Source: Hallerella sp963597395
GTDB taxonomy: Bacteria > Fibrobacterota > Fibrobacteria > Fibrobacterales > Fibrobacteraceae
Length of the DNA stretch: 25,140 nt
Assembly: GCA_963597395.1 (NCBI GenBank)
Contig: CAVBPX010000034.1
Coordinates: forward strand, 1-25,140
Reading direction: 5' to 3'
Both the position numbers and the translations under genes were made by a program. Every line of letters starts with the position of its first letter. The first letter of the stretch is position 1. This document shows, piece by piece, positions 7,014 to 15,498 of the stretch. Under the pieces are notes generated by a model. It was not told where the DNA came from. It saw only the letters and a program-made list of their open reading frames with translations, and did not search any database.

Positions 7014-8080
7014 GAGTGGGCATTCTCCCTTTTGTGCTCGCGGAGAAAGGCGAGCGCGCGGCTCTTGCGGCGGGCGTGTTCCTGCAAATCGACCGCGACG
7101 TCAAACTCATCGACAATTTCACGGCCGAGAATTTCTTCCAGAACGTCTTCGAGCGAAGCGAGACCCGCGATGGAACCGTATTCATCGACGACGGCCACAA
7201 TGTGGCCCCGCTGTTTTAAAAACCGGAGAAGCAGCTTGTCGAGCGAAAGGCTGTCCGGAACAAATTGGATGGGGCGCATCAATTTTTTGAGCGGAACGTC
7301 GCGCTTGCCTTCGGCGACCAAATTGTAAACGTCGCGGCGAAGCACAATGCCCACCCACTTTTCCTTGTCCTTCGGGTCGTAAAGCGGTATTCGCGAAAAC
7401 GGCCAGTTGGGAACCTTGTCAAGTTCCTCGCCGATGGTGCTGTCCATCGGAAGCGTAAAAGCGACCTGCCGCGGGGTCATCACCTTTCGGACGAGAATCG
7501 ACTTGAGGGCGAGAATGTTCTTGATGACGAGAGCCTGCTGCCTGTCGAGGACCTCGTCGCGAAGGCCCAGGTTCACCAGGCTGTTGATGTCTTCCGTGCT
7601 GACTTCCGGTTCTTCGGAATCGTTCTTGGTCCAGCGCTTGGTAATAAAGAGGCAGAGCTTGATGAGGCCCGTGTAGCTGAGAACGATTGTGATGTAATAC
7701 ATCGGAACCGCGCAAATGGGACCGACGCGGCGCGCCTGTTTGACGCCTATCGTCTTGGGCGTAATTTCACCGAAAAGAAGAATCATCACGGACATGGCCA
7801 TCGGAAGAATGATTTGTACCGTCATATTGAAATGGGCCACGGCAAACGAAGTCGCCAGATACACGCCGAGCGTATTTGCCACCGTGTTGAAAATCAGGAC
7901 CGATGCGATGTAGCGGTCGATGTTGTTTTTGACATGCGCAATGTAGCGGGCGGTAAAGGCTCCCTTTTTGGTAAGGGCCTCCACACCGGAGATGGGGAAG
8001 CTGTAAAAAGCCGCCTCGGTAAAGGAGCAAAAAGCCGAACAGGCGAGGCAGAAAACGGTAAAAAAGGCGGTTAGCAGCAT
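7010..8080 (-). CDS. CNNM (DUF21) and CBS-domain membrane protein, CorC-domain-less
   Basis: 356 residues from the ATG at 8078-8080. The frame is open further upstream but that part overlaps lpxB; MLLTAFFTVFCLACSAFCSF is a natural first membrane helix with the family's small-residue/FTEAA(F/L) motif. DUF21/CNNM covers roughly residues 1-170 with about four hydrophobic segments, including AVAHFNMTVQIILPMAMSV and the conserved FGEITPKTIGV. Two CBS domains follow, starting near KVMTPRQVAFTL and LMRPIQFVPDSL. The chain ends soon after EDVLEEILGREIVDEFD, so the C-terminal CorC_HlyC domain of many ~430-residue relatives is missing. Family role: Mg2+ (or Co2+) efflux or its regulation in the inner membrane; 'hemolysin' labels are historical. 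No clear ribosome site. It ends in the nudC start. Confidence 0.88.
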   Translation of the reverse strand: MLLTAFFTVFCLACSAFCSFTEAAFYSFPISGVEALTKKGAFTARYIAHVKNNIDRYIASVLIFNTVANTLGVYLATSFAVAHFNMTVQIILPMAMSVMILLFGEITPKTIGVKQARRVGPICAVPMYYITIVLSYTGLIKLCLFITKRWTKNDSEEPEVSTEDINSLVNLGLRDEVLDRQQALVIKNILALKSILVRKVMTPRQVAFTLPMDSTIGEELDKVPNWPFSRIPLYDPKDKEKWVGIVLRRDVYNLVAEGKRDVPLKKLMRPIQFVPDSLSLDKLLLRFLKQRGHIVAVVDEYGSIAGLASLEDVLEEILGREIVDEFDVAVDLQEHARRKSRALAFLREHKRENAHS

Positions 8081-8109
8081 AAAAGAAAAATAGGAAAACA
8101 AAAATCCGA

Positions 8110-9147
8110 TTAAAAAATCCGGAGCGTTTTGGCGGCGGCGAGAACGCTTTGAGCCTGTTTGCGGACACAAAAAAGCGAACTTTTTACGATTTCGGGAATC
8201 ACGGGCGGTTTTCCGCAAGCGTCCCGTTCAATGTTCGGGATGGTCAAAAATCGCGTTTTCAAAAAACGCTTTCCGAGCGCATAGGTAAGGGCGTCTATCC
8301 GGGAAACCGCAACGCAAGGCGTCCGGGCCTTGAACGCTTCGACGACAGCCGATCCGGGACCCGCAATAACGAGACTTGCCCGTTTTAGAAGACGAAACCG
8401 TTCCAGGGCGCTTTCCGGTGAAAGGACGACCGGAATTTTTTTGGAGCTTCCTTGTTGCAAAAGGGAAAGCGTTTCAAAGGTTTCGGCACGGGACGCGACA
8501 AATTGCGTTTGCAGCCCGCTGGAGTTTAATTTGTGTGCAATTTCCGTATAAAGTTTTAGGTTGCGACGGATTTGCGCCTTTCGACTGCCCGGGAAGAGGA
8601 GCGCGAGCCTTTCGCGGGGAACCTCTTCGGAATTTTCAAAACGGTCGAACGGGTGCGGAATTTGCAAAACCTGTAGGCCGAACTTTCGATACGCTTTGCA
8701 TTCGACGTCAAAGAGCGCCCGGATTTCGACGTTTGCCCGGGCTGTTTCCGATAAAAAGTTTTGAATGCGTCCGGGCTTCCACGCCCAAATTTGCGGAGGT
8801 TCCACGTAAACGACCCGCTTTCCCAGGGCAAGGGCCTTTTTCATCAGCTTTAAATTGAATCCGGGATAATCGATGGCCACAAGTCCGCGGCAATTTTCGT
8901 TTTCCAGAAGCTTTTTTAAAACGAAAAAGTCCCGCTTCAATTTTTTCGCATGACAAAAAATGTCACAGAATCCGTTGACCGGCAAATCGTCAAAAGGGAA
9001 GGCGACTTTAAGACCGGCCTTTTGCATGCGAACGCCGCCGACGCCCACCGCGTCAAAATTTTTGTCGAGAAATTCCCGGACGACGCTTTCGCCGAGAATG
9101 TCACCGGAATCCTCACCGGCGGAAAACAGCCAAAACGGACGTTCCAT
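8110..9147 (-). CDS. lpxB: Lipid-A-disaccharide synthase
   Basis: 345 residues, slightly shorter than the usual ~380. LpxB (GT19) joins UDP-2,3-diacylglucosamine to lipid X, giving the lipid A disaccharide at the inner face of the cytoplasmic membrane. Visible motifs: FSAGEDSGDILGE at the start (family S-x-x-SGD), VGVGGVRMQKAG, AIDYPGFNLKLMK, YVEPPQIWAWKPGRI (family P-x-x-WAW), LLFPGSRKAQIRR (family LPGSR) and a late GPGSAVVEAF donor site. The extra-short middle and the GPGSA in place of GSGTA are modest departures from textbook LpxB. The ATG follows the dnaE TAG with no base between. It shows the cell makes lipid A, so it has an LPS outer membrane. Confidence 0.92.
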   Translation of the reverse strand: MERPFWLFSAGEDSGDILGESVVREFLDKNFDAVGVGGVRMQKAGLKVAFPFDDLPVNGFCDIFCHAKKLKRDFFVLKKLLENENCRGLVAIDYPGFNLKLMKKALALGKRVVYVEPPQIWAWKPGRIQNFLSETARANVEIRALFDVECKAYRKFGLQVLQIPHPFDRFENSEEVPRERLALLFPGSRKAQIRRNLKLYTEIAHKLNSSGLQTQFVASRAETFETLSLLQQGSSKKIPVVLSPESALERFRLLKRASLVIAGPGSAVVEAFKARTPCVAVSRIDALTYALGKRFLKTRFLTIPNIERDACGKPPVIPEIVKSSLFCVRKQAQSVLAAAKTLRIF

Positions 9148-12100
9148 CTAGCGTTTGACTTTGGCGGATACCCAGACGTTTGCCGCGCCGAATTCCTTTT
9201 GGAGCCATTCAAAAAGGTCCGGCGTATAGGCCACCTTGAAGACCTGGGCGCGAAGCGTGTGCTGGTGACCGGAAACGGTTTCGACGTGAAAGACGACTTC
9301 GGCAGCATGCTCGCCGGGCAGTGACTGTGCCATTTCGAGGCGGTCGAGAATTTGCGTCATCCGATCTTCGGTGAGCTCTACGGAAGAGACGGAAACATGG
9401 ATAAAGTTCACGAGCTTTGTGCGAACTTCATCCATCGAAAACGCCCTATCGACCGTAATTTGCAGCTTGGACGGGTCCTGCTTTTGCGGGGAAAGGCGTC
9501 CGCGGACAATTACGCGGTCGTCCTCGCCAAAATGATCGCGGCAACGTTCCCAGGTGTCCGGCGGAAAGAAAATGGAAATTTCGCCCTGAAAATCCTGCAA
9601 GGTTCCGGAGCCCATCGTTTTGGTTTCGTCCTTTTTTCCTTGGAACGAACGGAGGCCCGTGATGATGCCGCCGACACAGACAACCGCTTTGGGATTTTCC
9701 GATACGATGTCGTACAGTTCGCTTTCGGCAAGACTGTTCGTAGTAAATCCCCGAAGTTCCGGACGGCATTCGTCAAGCGGGTGCGCAGAAAGATACATTC
9801 CGAGGACTCCGCGTTCCTTGTTCAAAAGATCCATCAGTCCCCACGGCTGCGCTTCTTCGTAAGTTTCATCGATGCGGGCCTCGACCTTTTCTTCGCCGCC
9901 CATCAGGTCAAAGAGCGACGTCTGGCCGGAATCCTTTTCGCGGCGGTGACGAGCCGCCACTTCAAGCGCCTTTTCGACGCTTGCCATCAGCGTGGGCCTG
10001 TTGGGCGTTGACTTCGACATTTTGTCAAAAGCTCCGGCCAAAATGAGGCTTTCAAGGGACTTGCGGTTCAATGGCGGGCGTTTTTCGGACTGGGCCGCCT
10101 GATAGTCTCCGAGGCGGTTGCACAGGTCAAAAAGCGTTTTGAAAGGCCCGTGCAGATTGCGTTCCGCGACAACGTCCTCGATCATCTGGAGTCCGACGTT
10201 TCGAATGCCCGCAAGTCCATAGACGATTTGGCCTTCCTTGTTGGCCGAAAAGACTCCGAGCGAAACATTGATGTCGGGCGGAAGAACCTCTATTCCCATC
10301 CGTTTGCATTCCTGGACGATGGTCACGATGTCTTCCGTTTTTCCCATCTTGGACGTCATCGAAGCGGCCATGTATTCCGGGCCAAAATGCGTCTTGAGGT
10401 AAGCGGTCTGGTAGGCGACGTAGGCGTAAGCCGCGGCGTGGCTCTTGTTAAAGGCGTATCCGCAGAAAGGAAGCACCGCATCCCAGACCTTTTGGATCAT
10501 CGCCTTGTCGTATCCGCGGGCAATGCACTTTTCCTTGAATTCCGGTTCGAGCTTCGCCATTTTTTCCGGCATCTTTTTGGCCATGATGCGACGGATGTTG
10601 TCTGCGCCGCCGAGAGTGTAACCACCGAGGATTTGCGCGAGCTGCATCACCTGTTCCTGATAGACGATGACGCCGTACGTTTCGCCGAGAACGGGTTCGA
10701 GGTCCTTGTGATAACAGTCTATCTTTTCCGTTCCGAGCTTTCGGGCAATAAAGTGCGGAATCTGTTCAATGGGACCGGGACGGTAAAGCGCGTTCATAGC
10801 AATAAGATCGCTGATGCGGGAAGGCTTCAGTTCGCGCAGATACTTTTGCATGCCCGGAGATTCAAACTGGAAAACCGCCGTTGTCATTCCCTTGCTCAAA
10901 AGCGCAAACGTTTCGGCATCGTCCGTCGGGACCTTGTCCATGTCAAGCTCGATTCCGCGCGTTTCACGGACCATGTTGACCGTATCCTGGATGATGGAAA
11001 GGTTGATGAGCCCGAGAAAGTCCATTTTGAGAAGGCCGATGGTCTCGGAATAATGCTTGTCGTACATGACGACGGGAGTATCGGTGGGAGCAGCCCGGTA
11101 GAGCGGCGCAAGCTTGTAAATGGGCGTCGGAGTGATGACAACCCCGCATGCGTGAACGCCCGTCTGACGCGGAAGATCTTCCAGTCGGAGCGCGATGTCC
11201 CACAGTTCTCTGTAGATTTCGCGGCTCCCGATAACCTTTTGGAGAGGTTCCGGGTTATAGTCCGGGGCTATAGGCTCTCCCTTGCGATTTTTCCCCGTCC
11301 ACGCTTCGGTGAGCGAAAAGTTCAGGACGCGCTGCGGAAAGAGCTTGATGAGGGCTTTTCCTTCGTTGTGGTCGATGCCGAGAACGCGCGCCACATCAGT
11401 GATGACGGCCTTGGACTTGAGCATTCCATACGTGATGATTTGCCCGACGCAATCCGCTCCGTATTTGTTTGTCACGTAGTCGATGACGCGTCCGCGGTCC
11501 CTATCCGCAATATCCGTATCGATATCCGGCATGGAGACGCGCTCCGGGTTCAGGAATCTTTCAAAAAGAAGCCCGAACTTGAGCGGGTCGATGTTCGTAA
11601 TGCCGATGATGTAGGTGACGATGGAGCCCGCTGCGGATCCGCGGCCCGGTCCGACGGGAATTCCGTGTTCCCTGGACCAGTTGATAAAGTCCCACACAAT
11701 CAACAGGTAACCCGCAACGTTCATGTTGCGGATGCAGTTCAGCTCCTTGTAAACGCGGTCGCTCACCTCGGTTCCGTGCACCGGGTAGAGGAGCGTCTCT
11801 TCGGGATAGCGGCGTTTTAAACGTTCGCGGGAAAGATGAATCAAGTAGGCGTCCGCATCGTCGCCCTTGCGACAGAGCTTGTTCTCCCGCATGATTTCTT
11901 CGATCTTCGCCTCGTCCTCGTCGGTAAAGCTTTCCGGGGACTTTTCTATGCCCGACTTCTGGAGCTTTTTAACGTAATCCCCGGACGCCTTTTTAAAAGC
12001 CGCCGGATATTCGTCCGCATACTCCCTGTCCATTACCTGATAAATTTCTTTGCATTCCTCGGACTCGAGAAATTCCTTTGGAATCCTGTAGCGCGGCCAA

Positions 12101-12975
12101 AAGTCGTCGCCGATTCCCGTTTTCACCTCGAAATGGCAACGTTCCGCAATTTTTACCGTATTGTCAATGGCCTCCGGGGTGTCCGGGAAAAGGCTTCGCA
12201 TTTCCGCTTCGCTTCGAAAGTAAAAGTCCTCCGTCGGAAAGCGCTTGTCGTTAAATTCCTTGAACTTTTCGACCAGGGCAATGCAGCGGAGCGCCTTGTG
12301 CGCCGAAGCGTCTTCGCGTTTAATGTAGTGGACGTCCCCCACCGCGACAAGTTCCCGGTCAAATTCCTTCGCAAGCGAGGTCGTAAACAGGTTCAGCGTC
12401 TTTTGCAGGGCGACTCCGTTGTCGCACAGCGAAAAAAACAGATGTTCCCTGTCGAATATTTTGCAAAGCGATTCCATAAAGGCGCGGGCCTGCGCCTCTT
12501 TTCCCGAAACGGCACAGCTCCCGTAACGGCTAAAGTAATCGCCCGCAATGGCAATCAGGCCCTCGTGATGTTCCTCGACCACCGAAAGCGGCACCGACGG
12601 AATTTCCGCCCAGCGCTTGGACTCCTCGTAGCGGTAGCTCACAATCCGAAGAAGGTTGTAGTATCCCGCTTCATTTTCGACGAGCAGCGTCAAGCGGTCA
12701 TAGGTTTGAGGCTCCTTCGCGTTTGCGCCCGGCGTGTCCAGATAGACGTGGCAGCCGAAAATGGTCTTTATCGGCGGAAGGCCCTTTTCCTTGCGCTTTT
12801 TGTTCAGAGCCTTGCCGCGTTCCTGAAATTCCAGGATTCCAAACATGGCGCCATGGTCCGTCAGGGCGACCGCGGGCGCATTGTCCGCCGCAGCCGCCGC
12901 AAAAATGTCGTCAAGACGGGCGGACGCCTTAAGAATCGAAAACTCCGAATGCAGCTGTAGATGAACAAAACTCAT
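9148..12975 (-). CDS. dnaE: DNA polymerase III alpha subunit
   Basis: 1275 residues, about 100 more than E. coli DnaE. Replicative polymerase of the C family. PHP domain first: HLQLHSEFS (His5, His9), LTDHG (Asp40, His41), GDVHY (Asp214, His216), so the metal-site residues are largely kept and proofreading by PHP is possible. The polymerase core has VGPGRGSAAGSIVTYIIG (442-) and PDIDTD with catalytic Asp484 and Asp486. Helix-hairpin-helix region near EVLPPDINVS, OB-fold around VCVGGIITGLRSF, and a C-terminal tail after that. Extra length sits mainly between residues ~300 and ~395, a charged stretch (YADEYPAAFKKA..., SFTDEDEAKIEE) between PHP and palm. It precedes lpxB directly. The leader (12976-13005) holds a small hairpin. 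Confidence 0.98.
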   Translation of the reverse strand: MSFVHLQLHSEFSILKASARLDDIFAAAAADNAPAVALTDHGAMFGILEFQERGKALNKKRKEKGLPPIKTIFGCHVYLDTPGANAKEPQTYDRLTLLVENEAGYYNLLRIVSYRYEESKRWAEIPSVPLSVVEEHHEGLIAIAGDYFSRYGSCAVSGKEAQARAFMESLCKIFDREHLFFSLCDNGVALQKTLNLFTTSLAKEFDRELVAVGDVHYIKREDASAHKALRCIALVEKFKEFNDKRFPTEDFYFRSEAEMRSLFPDTPEAIDNTVKIAERCHFEVKTGIGDDFWPRYRIPKEFLESEECKEIYQVMDREYADEYPAAFKKASGDYVKKLQKSGIEKSPESFTDEDEAKIEEIMRENKLCRKGDDADAYLIHLSRERLKRRYPEETLLYPVHGTEVSDRVYKELNCIRNMNVAGYLLIVWDFINWSREHGIPVGPGRGSAAGSIVTYIIGITNIDPLKFGLLFERFLNPERVSMPDIDTDIADRDRGRVIDYVTNKYGADCVGQIITYGMLKSKAVITDVARVLGIDHNEGKALIKLFPQRVLNFSLTEAWTGKNRKGEPIAPDYNPEPLQKVIGSREIYRELWDIALRLEDLPRQTGVHACGVVITPTPIYKLAPLYRAAPTDTPVVMYDKHYSETIGLLKMDFLGLINLSIIQDTVNMVRETRGIELDMDKVPTDDAETFALLSKGMTTAVFQFESPGMQKYLRELKPSRISDLIAMNALYRPGPIEQIPHFIARKLGTEKIDCYHKDLEPVLGETYGVIVYQEQVMQLAQILGGYTLGGADNIRRIMAKKMPEKMAKLEPEFKEKCIARGYDKAMIQKVWDAVLPFCGYAFNKSHAAAYAYVAYQTAYLKTHFGPEYMAASMTSKMGKTEDIVTIVQECKRMGIEVLPPDINVSLGVFSANKEGQIVYGLAGIRNVGLQMIEDVVAERNLHGPFKTLFDLCNRLGDYQAAQSEKRPPLNRKSLESLILAGAFDKMSKSTPNRPTLMASVEKALEVAARHRREKDSGQTSLFDLMGGEEKVEARIDETYEEAQPWGLMDLLNKERGVLGMYLSAHPLDECRPELRGFTTNSLAESELYDIVSENPKAVVCVGGIITGLRSFQGKKDETKTMGSGTLQDFQGEISIFFPPDTWERCRDHFGEDDRVIVRGRLSPQKQDPSKLQITVDRAFSMDEVRTKLVNFIHVSVSSVELTEDRMTQILDRLEMAQSLPGEHAAEVVFHVETVSGHQHTLRAQVFKVAYTPDLFEWLQKEFGAANVWVSAKVKR

Positions 12976-13005
12976 AGCGAAAAATTAAAAAACTTTCGCA
13001 AATGT

Positions 13006-13557
13006 CTAAAAAGCCACGAACAGATTCAAGCCGCCACCGGCATTCGCCACATCAACGGAGGGCACAATCATCCATTCGACGGAGCCGGAATCCGTATTCG
13101 CCTTGCGCTCCTTGTAGCGCCTTAGTGCGTCCTGATAGGCGTCAAGCCGTTCCGAACGTTTTTTATGCGAAACATACAGACACGTATTGATAACGAAAAT
13201 GGGAATACCGGCGCCCAAAAGGGGAATCGAAGATAAAAACAAAGCGCCGCCAAAATAAACCAGCAGCAAATCATCCAAGTCCGAAGCGCTATTTAACATG
13301 ATGGATCCGGCTAAAAGGGAAAGCGTTCCCATTCCCATCATGGAGCCGCCCACAATCATCAAGACCCTATTTCCGATATAGCTCTTACGGGGAGATTCCT
13401 CTTCAATCAGCCTGGTGTAAATGGCGACGCTGTCAAGCTCAACGCTTTCGGAATCGGAAACCAAAACTTTTTCGGATTCCTGGAGCGGATCGGCAAACGA
13501 GAAACCGGCAAATGCCGCCACCCAAAGGAAAATCAAGGGCAGGAAGTTTCGCCCCAT
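13006..13557 (-). CDS. Small exported/membrane protein, unknown function
   Basis: 183 residues from an ATG one base after the stop of the preceding gene. Residues 1-22 (MGRNFLPLIFLWVAAFAGFSFA) look like a cleavable signal peptide with Ala-|Asp. Then an acidic stretch (QESEKVLVSDSESVELDS), two hydrophobic segments (RVLMIVGGSMMGMGTLSLLAG and FGGALFLSSIPLLGAGIPIFV), a basic amphipathic segment KKRSERLDAYQDALRRYKER and a hydrophobic tail ending LNLFVAF. The layout (signal, acidic part, two helices, charged YxxALxxY-like tail) is seen in many small FCB hypothetical proteins, but I recognise no named family and give no function. It is followed at 30 bases by dnaE. Confidence 0.75.
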   Translation of the reverse strand: MGRNFLPLIFLWVAAFAGFSFADPLQESEKVLVSDSESVELDSVAIYTRLIEEESPRKSYIGNRVLMIVGGSMMGMGTLSLLAGSIMLNSASDLDDLLLVYFGGALFLSSIPLLGAGIPIFVINTCLYVSHKKRSERLDAYQDALRRYKERKANTDSGSVEWMIVPSVDVANAGGGLNLFVAF

Positions 13558-13558
13558 A

Positions 13559-15454
13559 CTACCCGTTCTTTGCCATCCGAAGTTCCGCTATCGATTCCAG
13601 CGGAAGTTCGAGCGTTTTACCGCCGGGTTCTATCGCGATTTTTGCAATGAAGGGGACCTTCGAAAAGTGAAGTTCCTCGACCTTGAAGCGGATTTCGGCG
13701 GGAAGCGGCGGAAGTTTCACGTTCTTCACTTCCTTTTTGGAAAGGCGCGCTTCGAGCGCCCCGCCCGTAGAACGCGCATAGCGCAAAACCTTGAAAAGGT
13801 CCACCATGGCAAACTTCTGGAAATCGCCGCCATACTTGGTCGTTTCGAGAGCCGCCGCCACGGAAGAGCCATCCACTTCGGGTTTAAACAGGGAATCGGC
13901 CACGCCTTCCGGCGGAAAACGCAAATAAAAGGCCTTGTTCCAGTCCGTATTATGAAAGGCTTCCACGGGGACCCTGTTTGCGGGGAGCGCCGGTTCCAAT
14001 CCAAAATGTTTAAGAAGCTCGCGGATTTTCGGTTCAAATTCCTGTTTTACGATAAATCCGTATCCGGGAATCGTCTCCTGCGTCATTTCCTTGAACTGCG
14101 GAAATTTTTCAAGAGCCTCGCGGGTTTCGGCCCGGTCGATTTTCAGGACGCGAACCGTGTCGAAGGACGAATCATAGTAGCACGCTTCCCATTCGTGCAT
14201 CGCTTCGAGGACGTTCGCCGGGGCATTCACCCAGCCTTCAAAGCTTTCGACGGACTCCTTGGAAAATCCCGTCTTGAGACCGTTCAAAAAGGAATCCTTC
14301 GAAATGGAAAAGCGAAGATACGGTTCGTCGTTCTGGACTTCCGCAAGGCACGCCGACATAAAGAGAACTCGCGGAGCGCTCTTTACCGAAATGACCATTT
14401 CGAAATTCGGAAGCGCCGAAATTTGCGCCCCGAGCATCGGCGCGGCACCGGCCACGAGCCATTCCCTAGCCCAATCCGAAATTCGCACGGAAAGGATCTT
14501 ACCCGCCTGCGTCGAAAATTCAAGAACGCCCAAAATCCAAAGTTCCGCCAGAGGCTTCGGAAGCGAAGACCAAAAAATCTCATCGGTCGGCATCGGCATG
14601 CGAAAAGTCGGGTCGAGCGTCCAGAAAATCTGTTCCGCGTGAAAAATCGAAGAGTTGCGACGGACGGAAAACAGCACATGTCTAAAGAACGCGTCCGAGC
14701 CGTGAAAGCGCCGTTTGACCCACCATTCGAGAATTTCGTTCTTGATGCGAAAACCGTTGTGCTTTAAAAAGTCAAGAGCCTTGTCCGTTACGAGCAAGTC
14801 CATTCCGCGCTGTTCCACCCAGCCGTTCGACGAAAGAAATTCGAGGAGCAGCACAATTTCCTCGCGGGTCGCCTCCGCGGAAAGGGCCTTGGAATAGCGA
14901 AAAGCCTCTTCACAGAACTGGATTGAACGACGGTGCAAATTTCCGGCGCCGTTCATCTTCATTTTTCCGAGGCGAACATACGAAAGCATCAGGCAAAGGT
15001 GCCAGACGAGCATGTCCTCGTAGCCGAAAAATCTTTCCTTTTCGCTCGCGGGGACTTCCTTGTCCGCCAGGAGCGCACCTTTCAGAAAATCCTCAAAGCC
15101 CTGATAGACGTAGGTTCCCTTTTCCGTTTTCAGGCGGCAAATATAAAGGTCCTTCGCCGATTCGAGAAGAAACGGTTCCACCTCGTCGCGCTTGTTCGCC
15201 GGAATGGAGAGGCGCAGTTCGTTGAGTTCGAGCCCGCGAATTTCGCTGTGATAGATGAGAAAAATACAGCGGCGCTTCCAGGATTCGAGCGAAGCGTAAA
15301 ACGCGTCAAAGCGCGAAGTATCGGCAAAATGCGAAAGCGTTTCCGAAAGGATTTTTGCATTGTTCAAAAGTCCTTTTGCGCCAAACGCCTTGGCATGCAG
15401 CTCCTTGAGCTGCGGCTTTGCCATATTATTCAAAAAATCCGTAACGGCGAGCAT
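13559..15454 (-). CDS. Large protein with possible XPB-associated (Helicase_C_3-like) domain, no helicase motor
   Basis: 631 residues; TGGAGATCTT ahead of the ATG at 15452-15454 supports this start over the in-frame ATG ten codons later. No Walker A, DEAD or Fe-S motif is visible. The first 250 residues look helical with winged-helix-like pieces (EATREEIVLLLEFLSSNGWV, LVTDKALDFLKHNGFR). Around residues 340-440 comes LPNFEMVISVKSAPRVLFMS, then YLRFSISKDSFLNGLKTGFS, SFEGWVNAPANVLEAMHEWE: the order 'QPNFE... , yRlt..Sl..al..G, LP..v...i..w' is that of the Helicase_C_3/XPB-Ssl2 N-terminal domain. This is pattern recall, not a search, so the family is tentative. It follows the XPD-like DinG gene by 43 bases, which fits a DNA-repair partner, and precedes a small membrane protein. 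Confidence 0.6.
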   Translation of the reverse strand: MLAVTDFLNNMAKPQLKELHAKAFGAKGLLNNAKILSETLSHFADTSRFDAFYASLESWKRRCIFLIYHSEIRGLELNELRLSIPANKRDEVEPFLLESAKDLYICRLKTEKGTYVYQGFEDFLKGALLADKEVPASEKERFFGYEDMLVWHLCLMLSYVRLGKMKMNGAGNLHRRSIQFCEEAFRYSKALSAEATREEIVLLLEFLSSNGWVEQRGMDLLVTDKALDFLKHNGFRIKNEILEWWVKRRFHGSDAFFRHVLFSVRRNSSIFHAEQIFWTLDPTFRMPMPTDEIFWSSLPKPLAELWILGVLEFSTQAGKILSVRISDWAREWLVAGAAPMLGAQISALPNFEMVISVKSAPRVLFMSACLAEVQNDEPYLRFSISKDSFLNGLKTGFSKESVESFEGWVNAPANVLEAMHEWEACYYDSSFDTVRVLKIDRAETREALEKFPQFKEMTQETIPGYGFIVKQEFEPKIRELLKHFGLEPALPANRVPVEAFHNTDWNKAFYLRFPPEGVADSLFKPEVDGSSVAAALETTKYGGDFQKFAMVDLFKVLRYARSTGGALEARLSKKEVKNVKLPPLPAEIRFKVEELHFSKVPFIAKIAIEPGGKTLELPLESIAELRMAKNG

Positions 15455-15498
15455 AAGATCTCCAGCAAACAGACGCCAAAGATAGAAATTTTAACGGG

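Noticed and set aside
8081..8218. N-terminal extension of the CNNM/CBS protein
   Set aside because: It overlaps lpxB and is basic and non-hydrophobic; the first membrane helix starts at MLLTAFF.
10150..11820. Long plus-strand open frame of 556 codons opposite dnaE
   Set aside because: It is antisense to the DnaE polymerase core and has no recognisable motif. Other plus-strand open frames at 4792-6294, 3554-4492, 11836-12960 and 13421-14767 are rejected for the same reason.
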